The notes under the pieces are model-generated. The model did not search any database. It was not told where the DNA came from and was given only the letters and a program-made list of their open reading frames with translations. 64,000 bases of DNA from Manis javanica (Eukaryota; Chordata; Mammalia; Pholidota; Manidae), in NCBI RefSeq assembly GCF_040802235.1, contig NC_133165.1, positions 45,955,629 through 46,019,628 on the forward strand. The letters run 5' to 3'. Positions 49,470-63,823 of this stretch are shown piece after piece. Made by a program: the position numbers and the translations under genes. Position 1 is the stretch's first letter, and each line of letters begins with the position of its first letter.

Positions 49470-49660
49470 TTCTTTAATGAGCCCTTGGTCTATGCCAGGC
49501 TCTGTACATATATCTTCTCTTACCACCACAAGCCCAGCCAGTCTTTTAGGTAATTCCTACTATCCAGATGAGGAAGACAGGATGAGACAGGGAGGTCAGC
49601 TGACTTACCCAAGATCGCAGACACACAGTGGCAGAACTAGAGTTCAAACCTAGATGGTGC
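49470..49660 (-). repeat. MIR SINE
   Basis: 'agatgaggaagacaggatg', 'gctgacttacccaagatcg' and 'agtggcagaactagagttc' mark a reversed MIR close to the sense-orientation copy. Confidence 0.75.
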
Positions 49661-51029
49661 CCGGTCCTAAAATTCTTTTTCAACTGGGTATAATTCTTTT
49701 CCACCTATAAAATGGAAATAATGGTTTCTGCTACTCAGGCTACTGTTAGGAGTAAAAAAGATAGTTTGTAAAGAGGCCTCTCTTCGTGTTTGCTCCAGCT
49801 CAGTTTGTCTTAGCTTCTTATTCCCCCTGTGTAATTACTGAAACATAGGCCTGGTGAACCTCCTCTTAGTCTCTGGGAGTCAGTATTGTCTGAAGTCTAT
49901 ATGAGGGGGCTGAAAATATTAGATCAAAATCAGAACTGCCAGGTTCCCTTCCCACACCCAAGCCTGGGCCTGCTGAGATTTCTTTCATCTTCTGGGCTTT
50001 CCCTGCATCTCAGTTCTCCTATCCACCTCACGATGATTGGGAGTACATGATTCTTTTCTCTCTTTTGTATGAGCAGTGCAAAGCATATGCGATAATATCT
50101 GACATCTTCAGCTTTGAAGTATAGGTAGAGGAGGACCTTAGGAATATTTGGCTCTTGTGAAGTCAGTTTCTCCCTGCCTCCAACAAGTGGTGTGATGTGG
50201 GTAGCGGAGGGCCCTGGCAAATTGGGGTTCATACAACACCCCTCCTACTGGCTTGCCTTGCAGTGAGCAGGCCTGGTGCACTGTCCACCATGCTGCATCA
50301 TGTATGAGCCCATGGTAGGAACAGAATACCCTCACTGGTGAGTCTGACCGCTGCAGGCCATGGATGTGTCCAAAGGCCTTGCCAAGGCTGATGTCTCTCT
50401 GTTGGCAAGAGCTGGAGAGAGGGGAGGACTAAAGTGAGAACTAGACTCACCTTGGTTCTCAGGATCCTACATATAAGATGGGACAGACAAGAAGGGGGCC
50501 CCAAGAAGGTGATCTGACCTTGCCTTGGAACCAGCATTGGTGGCACTGGGGACAGCTAGACTCCAGTTTTCTGAGGTTAAAACTCCTTCTGAGGGGACTT
50601 AGGGTGGCAGAGGGCTGACACCCATTCAGTATGGTTGAAAAGGAAAAAGGAGATTGGAGAACCAGGGACTCAGACTCTAGCAATTTCTGTGGCTGCCTCA
50701 TGGTGTAGGAAACCCACAGGGGTAGCAGCTGTGGTGAGGCACATCAGGGTGGAGAAAATGGACAAAAGTATGTATACAGGAGCACTGCTTTCAGCGTACA
50801 TGCCAGCATGCAGTGACTGGATGAAATGGATGAAGTTTGAGGCCTCTATGAGGGAGGTGTGCTTTTGTGAGTATGCACGTATTTAAGCATGTGCGTGTAC
50901 AGCCAAAAAGGTAAGGAATGAAAGTGGGAGGTCTGAGTGTCTTGAGAACCAATCTGGATAATACTTCATTGGTGGACACCATTGTATTTGATTCATTCTT
51001 AGAATCAGCAAGTACTTACTCAAGGCCCC

Positions 51030-51690
51030 CAAGGCCAGGCCAACTACTAGGGTTAGCGGTATGGAGAGGAATCAGACCCAGGCACTCACAGTCTAAAGGG
51101 GGAGTCAGAAACTAAAGTAGAGAATTCAAATACTATGTATGTACAACAGTGTGTGCATGGTGCCTAAGGCAGCCACCTCTGCTTGAGGTTAGCAGGAAGA
51201 CCTTCCTAAGGCAAAACTGATCAGAGGCTGGAAGGATGAGGAAGGAGTTAATCATGGTGGAAACAGGGGAAGGTTGTTCTAGGCAGAGGGAACAGCATCT
51301 GAAAAGGTGTGGAGTTGTGAGTCCCTATGCACTGGTTTAGGAACCTTGAACAGATCCTACCGCAGAACTGATAAAAGCAATCATATTTACTTGTTAACTT
51401 ATTACCTGTTCCCTCTGCGCCAGTGGAGTGCAAGCAACACCAGGGCAGAGAATTTGTCTGCTTTATTCTCTGCTAGAGACCCAGAGCCTAGAGCGCTGCT
51501 TGGCACCCAGTGTCCTATGTTAACCAGAAGATAGGCGGGGCCCAGAGTGGATGGTGTAGACGGCTGGCTAAAGTATTTGGGCTTTATACTGGAGACAGTG
51601 GGGAACCCCTGGAAGCTGATGGGGTAGGAGGAAATCACTTTGACAGTGATGTTCACGTTGAAGAAAGCAAATTGTCTTAAATTGGGGCAC
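51030..51690 (-). repeat. L2 LINE fragment
   Basis: 'gaaggagttaatcatggtgg', 'aggcagagggaacagcatct' and 'gggctttatactggagac' follow the order of the reversed L2 ORF2 C-terminus. A MIR remnant follows at about 51770-51880. Confidence 0.65.
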
Positions 51691-51959
51691 TGTCAATAAA
51701 AAGAGTGGAGCCAGGTTGAAAAAATATTGAGAACAATTATACACAATTAGCAAGAAGTTTTGGGTTTTACAGTATCCCTGTGAGGCAGGCGGTTCCCCGA
51801 TTTACAGAGGAGGAAATGGACTCTGCGATGCTTAGTGACTTGGCCGAAGTCAACAGCAGATTGGAGGTGTATCCCAAGGGTTCAGTCTTCCCTTTGCAGC
51901 GCCGCAGGTCCCAGCACACGATGAAGATCCGACCTGGTAGGTGGCAGCGGAAATTCACC

Positions 51960-52260
51960 ACTTCCGTTCAGGGACTGGAGGAACGCCCGGTTGACCGCGA
52001 CTAAGAACTGCTGGAGGCGGAAGAGAGGATAGGGGAAGCGAGGCGTAGAGGAAGAGGTTGGGCCTCGGCGGCCGCCGTAACACTAACGCTCTGATCCCCA
52101 TGGCAACAGCCAGAAGCGGCGGGAGGCTTCGGAGCTGTGCAGCCACCGCCGCCGATTCGAGGAGTGCGGCACGGAATCCGCAAACTGTGGCCGGGTGGGT
52201 GCAGGTGATGGGGATGGGTCGCCGGAGGATGCCGGGGTATGCAGGCAGAAGAGAGGTGTG
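51960..52260 (+). promoter_or_regulatory. CpG-rich promoter of the cysteine-rich membrane protein gene
   Basis: This short CpG-dense block is the only one between TLCD3B and ALDOA. It holds CCATGGCAAC (52098-52107), an RFX X-box-like element with one good half. A likely untranslated first exon ends at a donor at 52195 (GTGGGT). It faces the gene starting at 52457. Confidence 0.6.
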
Positions 52261-52485
52261 GCCTGGACCGAAGTGGGGCCTGCGAGGGACTCGCCGTCCG
52301 GAATCCTGGGAATATCCCCTCGCCATCCCTGCTGTCCTGACTAGGGGCATCGTTAGGCCTCAGTTTCTCCAAACGGGGAATGGGAAGAGGAGAGTGGGCA
52401 CCCTAGTCCAATGGCCCCTCCAGTTTCTGAGGCCTAGGACTTTTTTTCCTCTGCAGGTCCTGGACTGACTGACCTGTCCTGCCTC

Positions 52486-55400
52486 ATGGACGTGAGTTCT
52501 AGGCCCCTTACTCTCTCTGGAGCGGCCCCCTCACCCTGACTTCGAGCCCGGACTGGAGAGGGGGCTCTTTACCCAGCATAGACCCTTCCAGTTCAGGACA
52601 AGAGCTGTGAGAGAGTTCCAGGGATGGACTTTCCACGGGAGGGCACATTCCTGTTCTTCCTGGCAAGATGAGGAGTTTGCCAAGTAATCAAGGAGAAAAG
52701 CCATCCCAGGCATTGGAACAGCATGGGCAGAGACTTGGTGGTGAGAGAGAGGATTGGGCGTTTGGGGAATGGCTGGGACTTCAGGATAAATGGCATGTCC
52801 AGGGGGAGGGAAGGAGGGGTAGGCAAGGCTATATCAGGGCCTTTGTCACTGAGATAAGAAGTTTGGACTGAGTTAGTGGAGCCACTGATGGGTTATAAGG
52901 AAGGGAGGGACTCACAGGGACAACTGGTGTGAAAAGGAGCAAAACTGCAGGCTCAAAGATGGGCCAGTAATGTGGGCGGAGGGATGATAAAGTAGTATAG
53001 TGGAAGCAGACAGTTGATCCATTTGGAAAGGTATTCTGAAAGGAAAATCAGTATGTCTAGAAAAGGTCTAGGAAGGTCTGGAAAAGCCTACAATGGTCAA
53101 CAGGTCCTTGATGATGTTGAAGTGCAGATGAGAGGCAGGTGTGGGGAACAAGATAGCATAGTCCTATTGGCTCTCTTCCCATCATTTGGTGGCTGTTCCT
53201 CCCCTTTTCCCAGCCACCTCTGGTGTCCCTTCTGCTATTTTTGTATTCCTACAGCCTGTCCCCACCTCTTTCTCACCGCTTCCCCCCTGTGCTCATCCAG
53301 GAATCCTCTAGCCTGCTGAATACAACCCCGGCTCCTGTCAGCAGTCCTTCCCTGCTGCTCCCCATCCCTGCCATCGTCTTCATCGCTGTGGGCATCTATT
53401 TGATGCTGCTCTGCCTAGTGCTACTGACTAGGCGCTGCCTGCTGGTGAGGGGCCTGGGTAAGGGCTAAAGGGTGAGCTCTGGGGAAAGGGACCCAGTCAG
53501 TCTGTCCCTCATGTGCGTGCCTTACTTTGACACTCCTTTGCCATTTACCCCCCACATCTATTCCTTTTGTGAGACCAGGAAGTCCCTCCCCTCCCATCCC
53601 CAGGAGAACCTTCTCCTGCCCCTCTCCCAAAACTTTGTTGCTACCTGCTAACTGGGTGAGTTCCTGAACCCTGTCATCTCCTAGGCCCAGAGCTGCTGCA
53701 CAGACTGCAGCTCTCTCTGCAGGAAGCAAGGCGTCTCTAGGCCCCAGGACTGTTGCTGGACCTGTGTGGAAGCCTGCAACTTCCCTCTGCCTAGCCCAGC
53801 CAACTGCCTGGATGCCTGCTGCCCCCAGCCCACTGAAGCTGTGAGTTCTCATCCTATCCTCTGACCCCCTCAGCCCCTCTCTAGGCACTATCTGTACAAT
53901 ATTCTTTTTGTTCAACAGCATGTTGTACTGAGCACTTACTCCAGGCCAAGCACTTGGTCTAGTTCCAGGTACTGGATCAGGTGGAAAAAGCCCAAACTAA
54001 CATAAACACCATATCAGATACTTTCTGTTGATGAAAGCTACTTGGAGAAAAGAAAACAGCTGGAGAAATGTGTGTCACATGTAGGCCACATAATCACTTC
54101 TGAAAATGGTAGTTAAAAGAAAAAACAGATGCTGTCACACAGCTCCTTCTGTTCATTGAGTGAATACTATGTTCCAAATACTGCTACTTTATTGACATTA
54201 TTATTTTCTCAGCAACCCTGGGAGGTGGGTACTTTATAAAGCCTATATATATTTTTTTCTGGTAACAAAAAGCATTGATTACAAAGTACACATGTAGAAA
54301 TACATAGAAATATGTCACTCTGTAACTCAGGTTGCTGCATTTTGTGTATGTCACTCATAAGTGAAATAGACAGTATATTGCTGCTGTAGTTTACTATTAT
54401 TTGGTAAAAAATGGGGTCATCCCATACTATTTTATCACAACTGCTACTTGATATCATGCCTTGCCCACCTATCCATGTCTGTACATGCAGACAGCTAAGT
54501 ATTTTTATTCTCTGTTTCAGGGGAATAAATTGGCTTAGGGAAGTTGAGTCACTAGTGTGTTGAAACAGAATCCTAAGGGAGAAGTCTGGCTCAGAAAGGA
54601 CAGGTCATTTTTGCATATACAGGTTTAAAGATGTTAAGTGTAATTGACTACCTTCCTATTTCGGGCTCAGAGATTTAGACAGCAAAGATCCTCCCCTTGA
54701 AGTGGTGACCTTCAATAGGAAGGAGGAGTAAGGATAAAGATAAATTCAGAACTTGGGCTGACTGTATTTGGTCAAATTCCTGGGGGAAAGATGTTCTGTG
54801 TTTCTAAATTATGGGGCAAGGAGCTCTCCTCTTTCAAATAATCTACTTCTGGTTTTCCCAGGGTACTAGGGTTAAGGAGGGATAGGTGTGGGCAGGGCTG
54901 GGCTAAAGAGCAAATGGGAAAAAGAAGAAGACCTAGGTCCTTAAAGACTTGTGCTTTATAGGAAATGTTCAATTACAAAATGATTTCTCATCCCCTGTTG
55001 AGGATGCTGCCCCCTTCCCCTTCTGTCCACAGCAAAGGGATAGTCAAGGGCCCCTCCTCCTTGAGGGTGAGGAGGGAGGGAGGTACACTGTCTGGAGGGC
55101 CTGGCTCCTCCCATCCCCAACCTCCCATGCCCAAGGGCTTCAGGTTCCTCCAAAGAACCTCAAGGACTGATCCTATCTGGCTTCTGCCAGAGCCAGGAAG
55201 GATTCTAAAATGGCAGAGGGTGGAGCAGAGTCAGTCTGTCCTTGATCTATCTTTCCACAAAGTACATCAAAGTCTTTCTGTCCTTCAGTTTCCTAATAGT
55301 AACAGTAACAGCCAGAAATATTACAAAGCTCTTGCCTACTTCACAGCTGTAGAAACTGAGGCTTACAGAGGTTTGAGTGACTTGCCTGAGGCCTGGGTCA

Positions 55401-57945
55401 GGACACAAACCCAGGTTTCTCTTCTTCTCTGGAGGAGAAACTTCCCTGCTCTGCTTCTTTCACAAACATGGATCTAGCTGTTGTGAGGATCTAATTAATT
55501 CATTCACTTATTTATTCACTTACCAAAGATTTATGGAGTACTATCAAGGCACTGCACTGAAAACAAGAGCTGGTCCCAGCCTTCAGAAGGCTCACATTCT
55601 GGTGAAGGATAGAAAGAAATAAGTAAGCAATTATAATAGAGTGTGAGAAATTGTGCAATATAGTACAATGGTTGGTTTTCAGCCCTGCATGTGATAAGAG
55701 ACATGTATTAGGCTTAAATGGAAAGCTGAGCATCTAGGCCCCACACTCAGTAGGTCTGGGATGGGACTAGAATTTTTAATAAGTTCTCACATAATTTTGA
55801 TGCACACCAGGATTAAGAACTACTACTAAAAACTACTTTTAAGAAAGAGTGCTGTGACAAGAATAGCTCCCTTTTACTGAGAGCCCACCAGGTGCCAGGC
55901 ACTGGGCCTTAGTTTTTTCCAGTGATTCCCCACAATGATTCTATCAGGTAGGTGTTAAATTTGTTTCAGAGATGAGGAAACTGAGGATCAAAATGTGAAT
56001 CTGCCAGACATGGACCTGAATTAGATTCAAATCTGGACTGAGCTCTCACAAGTAAAGACAATTGGCCTTCACAAAATCAGAGTGAAAAACTTCAGAGCCT
56101 ACAGAAACAGAGGGGTTAACAGTCTGTGGAGTCCTTATTTAATGTATTGAAATAGCAGATTCCTTCCAGAAGCCTTATGGCTGCTTAAAAGTAAAGAAAT
56201 CCATTAGCCAGCTATTAATGACTAGATCTAAACCCTTTCAGCAGATAGAGCCCTGAATGACTTAATGCTCTGTTCTCTGAGGGCAGGGCACTGGAGTCTC
56301 TCAGCCACCAGTTCTGCACACGGAAGGATGGTGTGGTCCTCAAAAACCCCACAGAGCCAACTTCATGTCCAGACTGGGACTCCCCAGGGACACCCCAAAC
56401 CACACCCTTATCAAACACAAGGAAATCACTTTGCTCTCCCTTTCACCATGACACTTGACATGGCTCCTCCTTGAGAGAGAGTTCTGTTGGCAGTAGCACC
56501 AACCCAGTTCAGACCCCACTCCCTGCAGATCTCTTCCCCTTGCTGAGGCCCCTAGTGATACCTTATCCTACCAGTCATTTGATGCTGTACCCCGAAACCT
56601 CAGCTGTTCAAAAGGTCATTCCCCTATTCCTGGCTTGGCCCGGTGTCTGATTGAGCTGTGCAACTGTGACTGTCACTAGCTCTGCCTCAGCCTCAAGGAG
56701 CCAATCTTCTGTCACATTTTGGGTGTGTCCCACTCAAGCCACTTGGCCTCACCCCAGTCCATGTGTGAAGCAGTCACAGATCATTGTTGTCCCAGGTCGG
56801 AGAGGAGTGGTCTGGAGAGGGTTCTTTCTCCCTTCCTGTTTCTAAGGACATGCCATTCGTATTCCCTAAGAGACAGGCCCTCTGCTTCTCCTGGGAGTTG
56901 AGAAGCCCCCTTCTTTCTTCTTTGCCCAAAGAGGGAAAAATTATAGTCTTTGATTCATCCATTTATTTAACATTCATCTGTATCTCACATACCTGCTGAC
57001 CCTGAGTCCCCTGCTAAGCTCAATGGAAATATGAAATGAACTGTCCCTTCCCTAGCAGACTCGGAAAGAAGCTGATATTCCTGGCCCTGGGAGGCAGTGG
57101 GGTAGTGAGGAGCTCAGGACCCAAACCTCAGACCCACTTATTCCTAGGTGTATTCCTTTGGCCAATTAACTCCCCTCAGTGACTGAGCCTCCATTTCCTT
57201 TTTTGTAAAGAAGACCCCTTACTCGAGGTTCTGATAAATAAGAGATGTAACTTTATAAAACTTTAAGAGATTTTTTAAAATATGCAAATTACCATTTTTA
57301 AAGAAAATTAGAAAGTTTTTTTTCAAATCATTCATGAATGCCTTGCACAGAGTAGGTGCTTAGAAAATGATTAATGAGACCCTTCAGTTTGTTCACATGC
57401 CAAGGAAGAAATCCATTTAAAACCAAGACAATATGTGTATGCCTTCCCTGTCTACTCACTTTCAGTTGCATGAGGCCCCAGAATATAGTAGAATCACATT
57501 TGAGCTAAATGTTGGGACCTAGCATGGGACCAAGGCCAGTTCATCTCTGGTCCTCAGTCTCCTTGCCTATAAAATGGGAAGAAAGAAAGAACCTCCTGAA
57601 TAATTTCTTCCAGCTCCTGAACCCAACTGTTTGGAACATTGTCTGGGCTGATTTCTCAACAGCACAGGGAATTGATTTATCCCCTAGAATGGTGGATGGT
57701 ACCCTCTGTTCCCTGGGCAAGTGGGACTTCCCAGGCCATTCTGTTCCCTTCTCCCCAGAGAGGGAACCTGCTGCAAACTTTGGTCCCTATTCCTTCTGCT
57801 CACTTCCCTCACTCCTTCCTCTTTCTCTCAGGATTGGGCCCCTCCCTGCCCCCGCTGCTGCCCACTCTGCGACTGTGCCTGTGCGTGCCAGCTGCCTGAC
57901 TGCCAGAGCCTCAATTGTCTCTGCTTTGAGATCAAGCTCCGATGA
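52486..57945 (+). CDS. uncharacterised 139-aa cysteine-rich single-pass membrane protein
   Basis: I do not recognise this gene by name. Exons are 52457-52491 (coding from 52486), 53301-53444, 53685-53840 and 57832-57945. All have consensus splice sites and phase 0 junctions, giving 139 aa. Residues 1-23 are short and Ser/Pro-rich with one N-glycosylation sequon (NTT at 9-11). Residues 24-44 are one membrane segment (IPAIVFIAVGIYLMLLCLVLL), then TRR. The remaining tail has 22 Cys in about 95 residues, as CC, CxxC and CxC clusters, and ends CLCFEIKLR. With no signal peptide and RR after the helix, the tail is probably cytosolic, where such Cys could be acylated or bind metal. An outside tail with disulphides is the alternative. 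Intron 3 is about 4 kb and repeat-filled. A weak AGTAAA at 58213 may end it, just before the ALDOA muscle promoter. Confidence 0.78.
52600..52930 (-). repeat. L2 LINE fragment in intron 1 of the cysteine-rich gene
   Basis: 'tggaacagcatgggcagag', 'gagataagaagtttggac' and 'gccactgatgggttataagg' follow the reversed L2 order. It is diverged. Confidence 0.6.
53925..57830. other. long intron 3 of the cysteine-rich gene
   Basis: About 3.9 kb of non-coding DNA. It holds L2 3'-end pieces in reverse orientation (53925-54010; 55500-55640 with 'ttatttattcacttacc') and reversed MIR pieces (55300-55420; 55870-56040). I found no further exon in it that keeps the frame. Confidence 0.6.
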
Positions 57946-58699
57946 GGACCCAGAGTCCCTGCCCTTTGGGGAGTGGCCAGCCCCCAGGGCCAACATGTCT
58001 TCTTCCCTGAGGGGCCTCAGGACACCTTTCTCCAGGGCATTGGAACTGCAAATGGCCTGCCCAGCTCACCAGCCTGGGAACCAGCAATGGAGAGCCTGGC
58101 TCCCTGCAGAGTAGACTCAGCCTTTGGCCAGCTGGTCTCAGCTCCTTTGTTGGGCCAAAAGAGAAAGAGGCTAGTGCTCTAGGAGGGCCTCTGCCTGCCT
58201 TTCCCCTCCCTAAGTAAACTGTTATATTTGAAGGTGAGGGTGGGGACACTGCTCACCACAGACAGCATCATGGACAAACTTGGGCTTTGAGTATCAGGAT
58301 ATAGGGGTACCCCAGCCACACCCCATCAACGGACTTTAGTTATTTCCAGGTATGAGTGGAGTGCCTGCATCTACTCTCCGTCTAAAGAAATGGGCTCCAG
58401 AGAATCAACAGCCACAGCAAAGGCCGAGTTGGGAGGGAGGATCAGAGGAAGAGGTAGAGAGGGCCATAGATCTGAGTACCTTTACCCCCCACTTCCGTCC
58501 CCACGAATCCTTGTCCAAATATTTTTATCCCTTGACTACTGTTTTGAGGGCCTCAGTCTGAATTTCCAAGAAGAAATTTCCTGAGGTACTGGTGAGTGGG
58601 CAGAGGGCCCTCCCTCTACTCCCAAAATAGGGCATCTTCCTTCACCTTCCTTCACTTTAGGCCCTACTCTGGAGTGAATGTCAGGCGCTTCAAGTTTCC

Positions 58700-58873
58700 C
58701 TAAATATAGGTCCCTGCCAGGGGATCTGCCTTGAGGAAAGGGCAGGGGTCACTGGAGAAGGCTGGGGACATTGGTTGCGGGGAGGGCAGAAGCTGCCTTA
58801 TAACCCAGCCCTGGAGTGACCTGGATCACTTGCTGCTGACCAGGCTTTGCCCGCTCCTTCAGCCTCCTCGCAG
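58700..58873 (+). promoter_or_regulatory. ALDOA: ALDOA muscle-type promoter and first exon
   Basis: CTAAATATAG (58700-58709) is a consensus MEF2 site, and TTATAA (58798-58803) is a TATA box. About 25-30 bases later a short untranslated exon begins, ending at a donor at 58874 (GTGGGC). This matches the known muscle promoter of the aldolase A gene, which depends on MEF2. The exon start is approximate. Confidence 0.75.
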
Positions 58874-59559
58874 GTGGGCATCAGCAGGACGGAGGGGGTT
58901 GGGTTGGGCCGAAAGGGTCGGGATTAGAAGAGACTTGGCGGGTTGGGATAGAGGCTCGGAATGTATCTGGAAGGATGACCACCTCAGGGACGGATTTTAT
59001 TTTGGAGCGGGAAATCAGATCCAAGGAAGGTGTTTCGCAGGGGCTCTGGCCTCGCATTCCCAGATTTGCTTGGGCGGAGCAAATCTGGGGCGGCCAGTTT
59101 GCGTGTAATCTGGTTTTCGGTGGCTGCTGGGGCTTCAGGCAAGTGCCCGCCAGCCCAGGCGGAGAGCGCGTGCGCGCGGTCAAGGCTGCCCTTGGGGCCC
59201 AGGCGCGACATCCGGAATCGCTGCCGCCTCGCCTCCGCCCCTGCCAGCCTGACCACTTTTCCTGCGGAGCTCCCTGTGAATCCACTCGCCGCCTTGTCCT
59301 CCGCCTCTCTTCTGCCTGGGCTGGTGACACAAGGATGTGCGGCTCCTCGTCCCGTAGTCCGCAAGTCCAGCCTTCGGACGAGGCCGGGGGACCCCCGACA
59401 TCTGGGTTCTGTTACAGCGTGACACACGCTGCATCAGCGCAGGCCGGAAGCTGGGGCTACCCCGGCCGCGGGACGGGGCTTGAGAGTGAGGCTGAGCTTC
59501 CGTCTCTTTGCGCCCTATCATCCGCGTTTCCTCCACCCCATCCCCATCTCCTCCAGTGC

Positions 59560-60048
59560 CAAATTTCGGCTGAGTCACGGCCCCCAAAGCGCGCCAGGCT
59601 GGGGTAAAGGAAGACGGAGGGGAGGGTCCAGGCGACCTGCGGAATGTGGCCTGAGTCACGTCCGAGTGTCGGGTGTGGAGGGTGACCAGGAGCGATCGAG
59701 TTCTCGCTGCACTATTCCCGCCCAAGCGCCGCCTCAGGGCTTCGCCTTTCGGGGGCGGCCTCTCCCACAGTTCCTCTTCTGCAATTGGACGCTGGGGCGC
59801 CTTCGGCCCCCTGTAAGGGAAAAAAATCTGGTGGAGGGTGGAGCGGTGCCTTTATAAGGCCAGGCACCACTTCTCTCTTGCCCGCCCCCTGCGCCGCCTC
59901 TCCGGAGCACAATAGGCAGCGTTCGTCCTGGAACGCGCCGCAGAACCGGGGTTCTGGTGACGACTGCCGCGTTCGGGCCCTCGGTCCACTCAACAGCCCG
60001 CTGCCCTCCACCGCTGAGCCCCGCACACCCGCCCCTCTCCCGTGCCAG
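59560..60048 (+). promoter_or_regulatory. ALDOA: ALDOA ubiquitous promoter and first exon
   Basis: A CpG-rich block carries TTTATAAG (59851-59858), a reversed CCAAT box (ATTGG, 59784-59788) and AP-1 type TGAGTCA at 59571-59577 and 59652-59658. The untranslated exon runs from roughly 59880 to 60048, ending at GTGAGC. A third TGAGTCA lies in the intron at 60237-60243. Broad expression and induction of ALDOA under stress or hypoxia fit such a promoter. Confidence 0.75.
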
Positions 60049-60834
60049 GTGAGCGCTCCATGCCATGTGTGAGGGTCAGGAACCGTGGAGAAGGATCCTG
60101 GGGATAGTGTCGGGTCGGGTGTCAACGGGAAGCCCCCCCAACCCTATCCCAGCATCACCCCAACCCACTCACCCACATGCTTCGAGTCCAGCTTGAGCTC
60201 CTTCGGTTTGCTACACAGTGCAGCGGCTCCGCGCGCTGAGTCATGGCGGGGGAGGAAGCAGGACCGAGATGAAGAGCCATTCTCTCTCCTTTTCTTGCTG
60301 GAACCCCGGGTGCAAAGGATTATGGCCTCTGCCTCTGCAGGGATCCTAAGAGGCAGGGAGGGGTAGAGACCAGCTCATATACTTTCTCAGGGTTCCCGAA
60401 AGCTGGTGGTTCCTACCTACCCTGGAAGACGGGCACCCCTGGCTAGCAGGGGAAACCCCTTGGCAGCACCTGATGCCCCATTAACAGTTTCCCTGTCTTT
60501 CCTTATTGGGTAACCTTGATTCTGAGTCTGGAACAGCTACAGCCGTGCGAGCAGACATTTTTCAGGGGCAGGGGTGGGGCGCTTACCTCTCCTCCACATT
60601 CTCTTACCATGTATGAACAGTGAGATTGGCAAACCTCACCGCTTTCTTCCACCTCGGGCTGGGCCTCCTCTGCTGCCCTTTCCTGAGCTTCTGATTACCC
60701 TCCCATCTTTTTCCTAACACCATTTTCCTAATGCCCTCCTGCTGACCCTGGTAGGAGAAGCCTGACCTTGGGATGTCCTTGAGGTGATAGAGACTGGGCT
60801 ATCCCTGGGATCTTGGGTGGATTGGAAGGAACAC

Positions 60835-60940
60835 TCGTTTGGCAGTCAGATCTGGGTTCTAATCTCAGATCTGACCCTTCAGTTGCTGTGTGACTTGAAA
60901 CACAGACCTTACCCTTCTCTGGGTCCTTTCAGAGGAGGGG
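60835..60940 (+). repeat. MIR fragment in ALDOA intron 1
   Basis: 'gcagtcagatctgggttc' and 'cagttgctgtgtgacttga' are MIR core in sense orientation. The piece is short. Confidence 0.65.
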
Positions 60941-61008
60941 GTTGGGCCCTCTGCCTTATGCACTACCTCTAAATTACTCTGATTCAATTTTGCCTCTAGG
61001 CAAGGTGA

Positions 61009-63823
<2,815 letters not shown>

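Larger units (their letters stand above)
45600..51950. other. intergenic DNA between the retrocopy and the cysteine-rich gene
   Basis: No supported exon was found. It is filled mostly by MIR and L2 relics and by probable hAT-type relics near 47130-47560 (AT-rich, with 'tgacccattaagctgatttc'). Two open frames near 48.5-49.0 kb were weighed and set aside. Confidence 0.55.

Noticed and set aside
49930-50335. Two minus-strand open frames (100 and 65 codons)
   Set aside because: They overlap each other in different frames and have no splice partner, composition bias or family match. Treated as chance frames in unassigned intergenic DNA.
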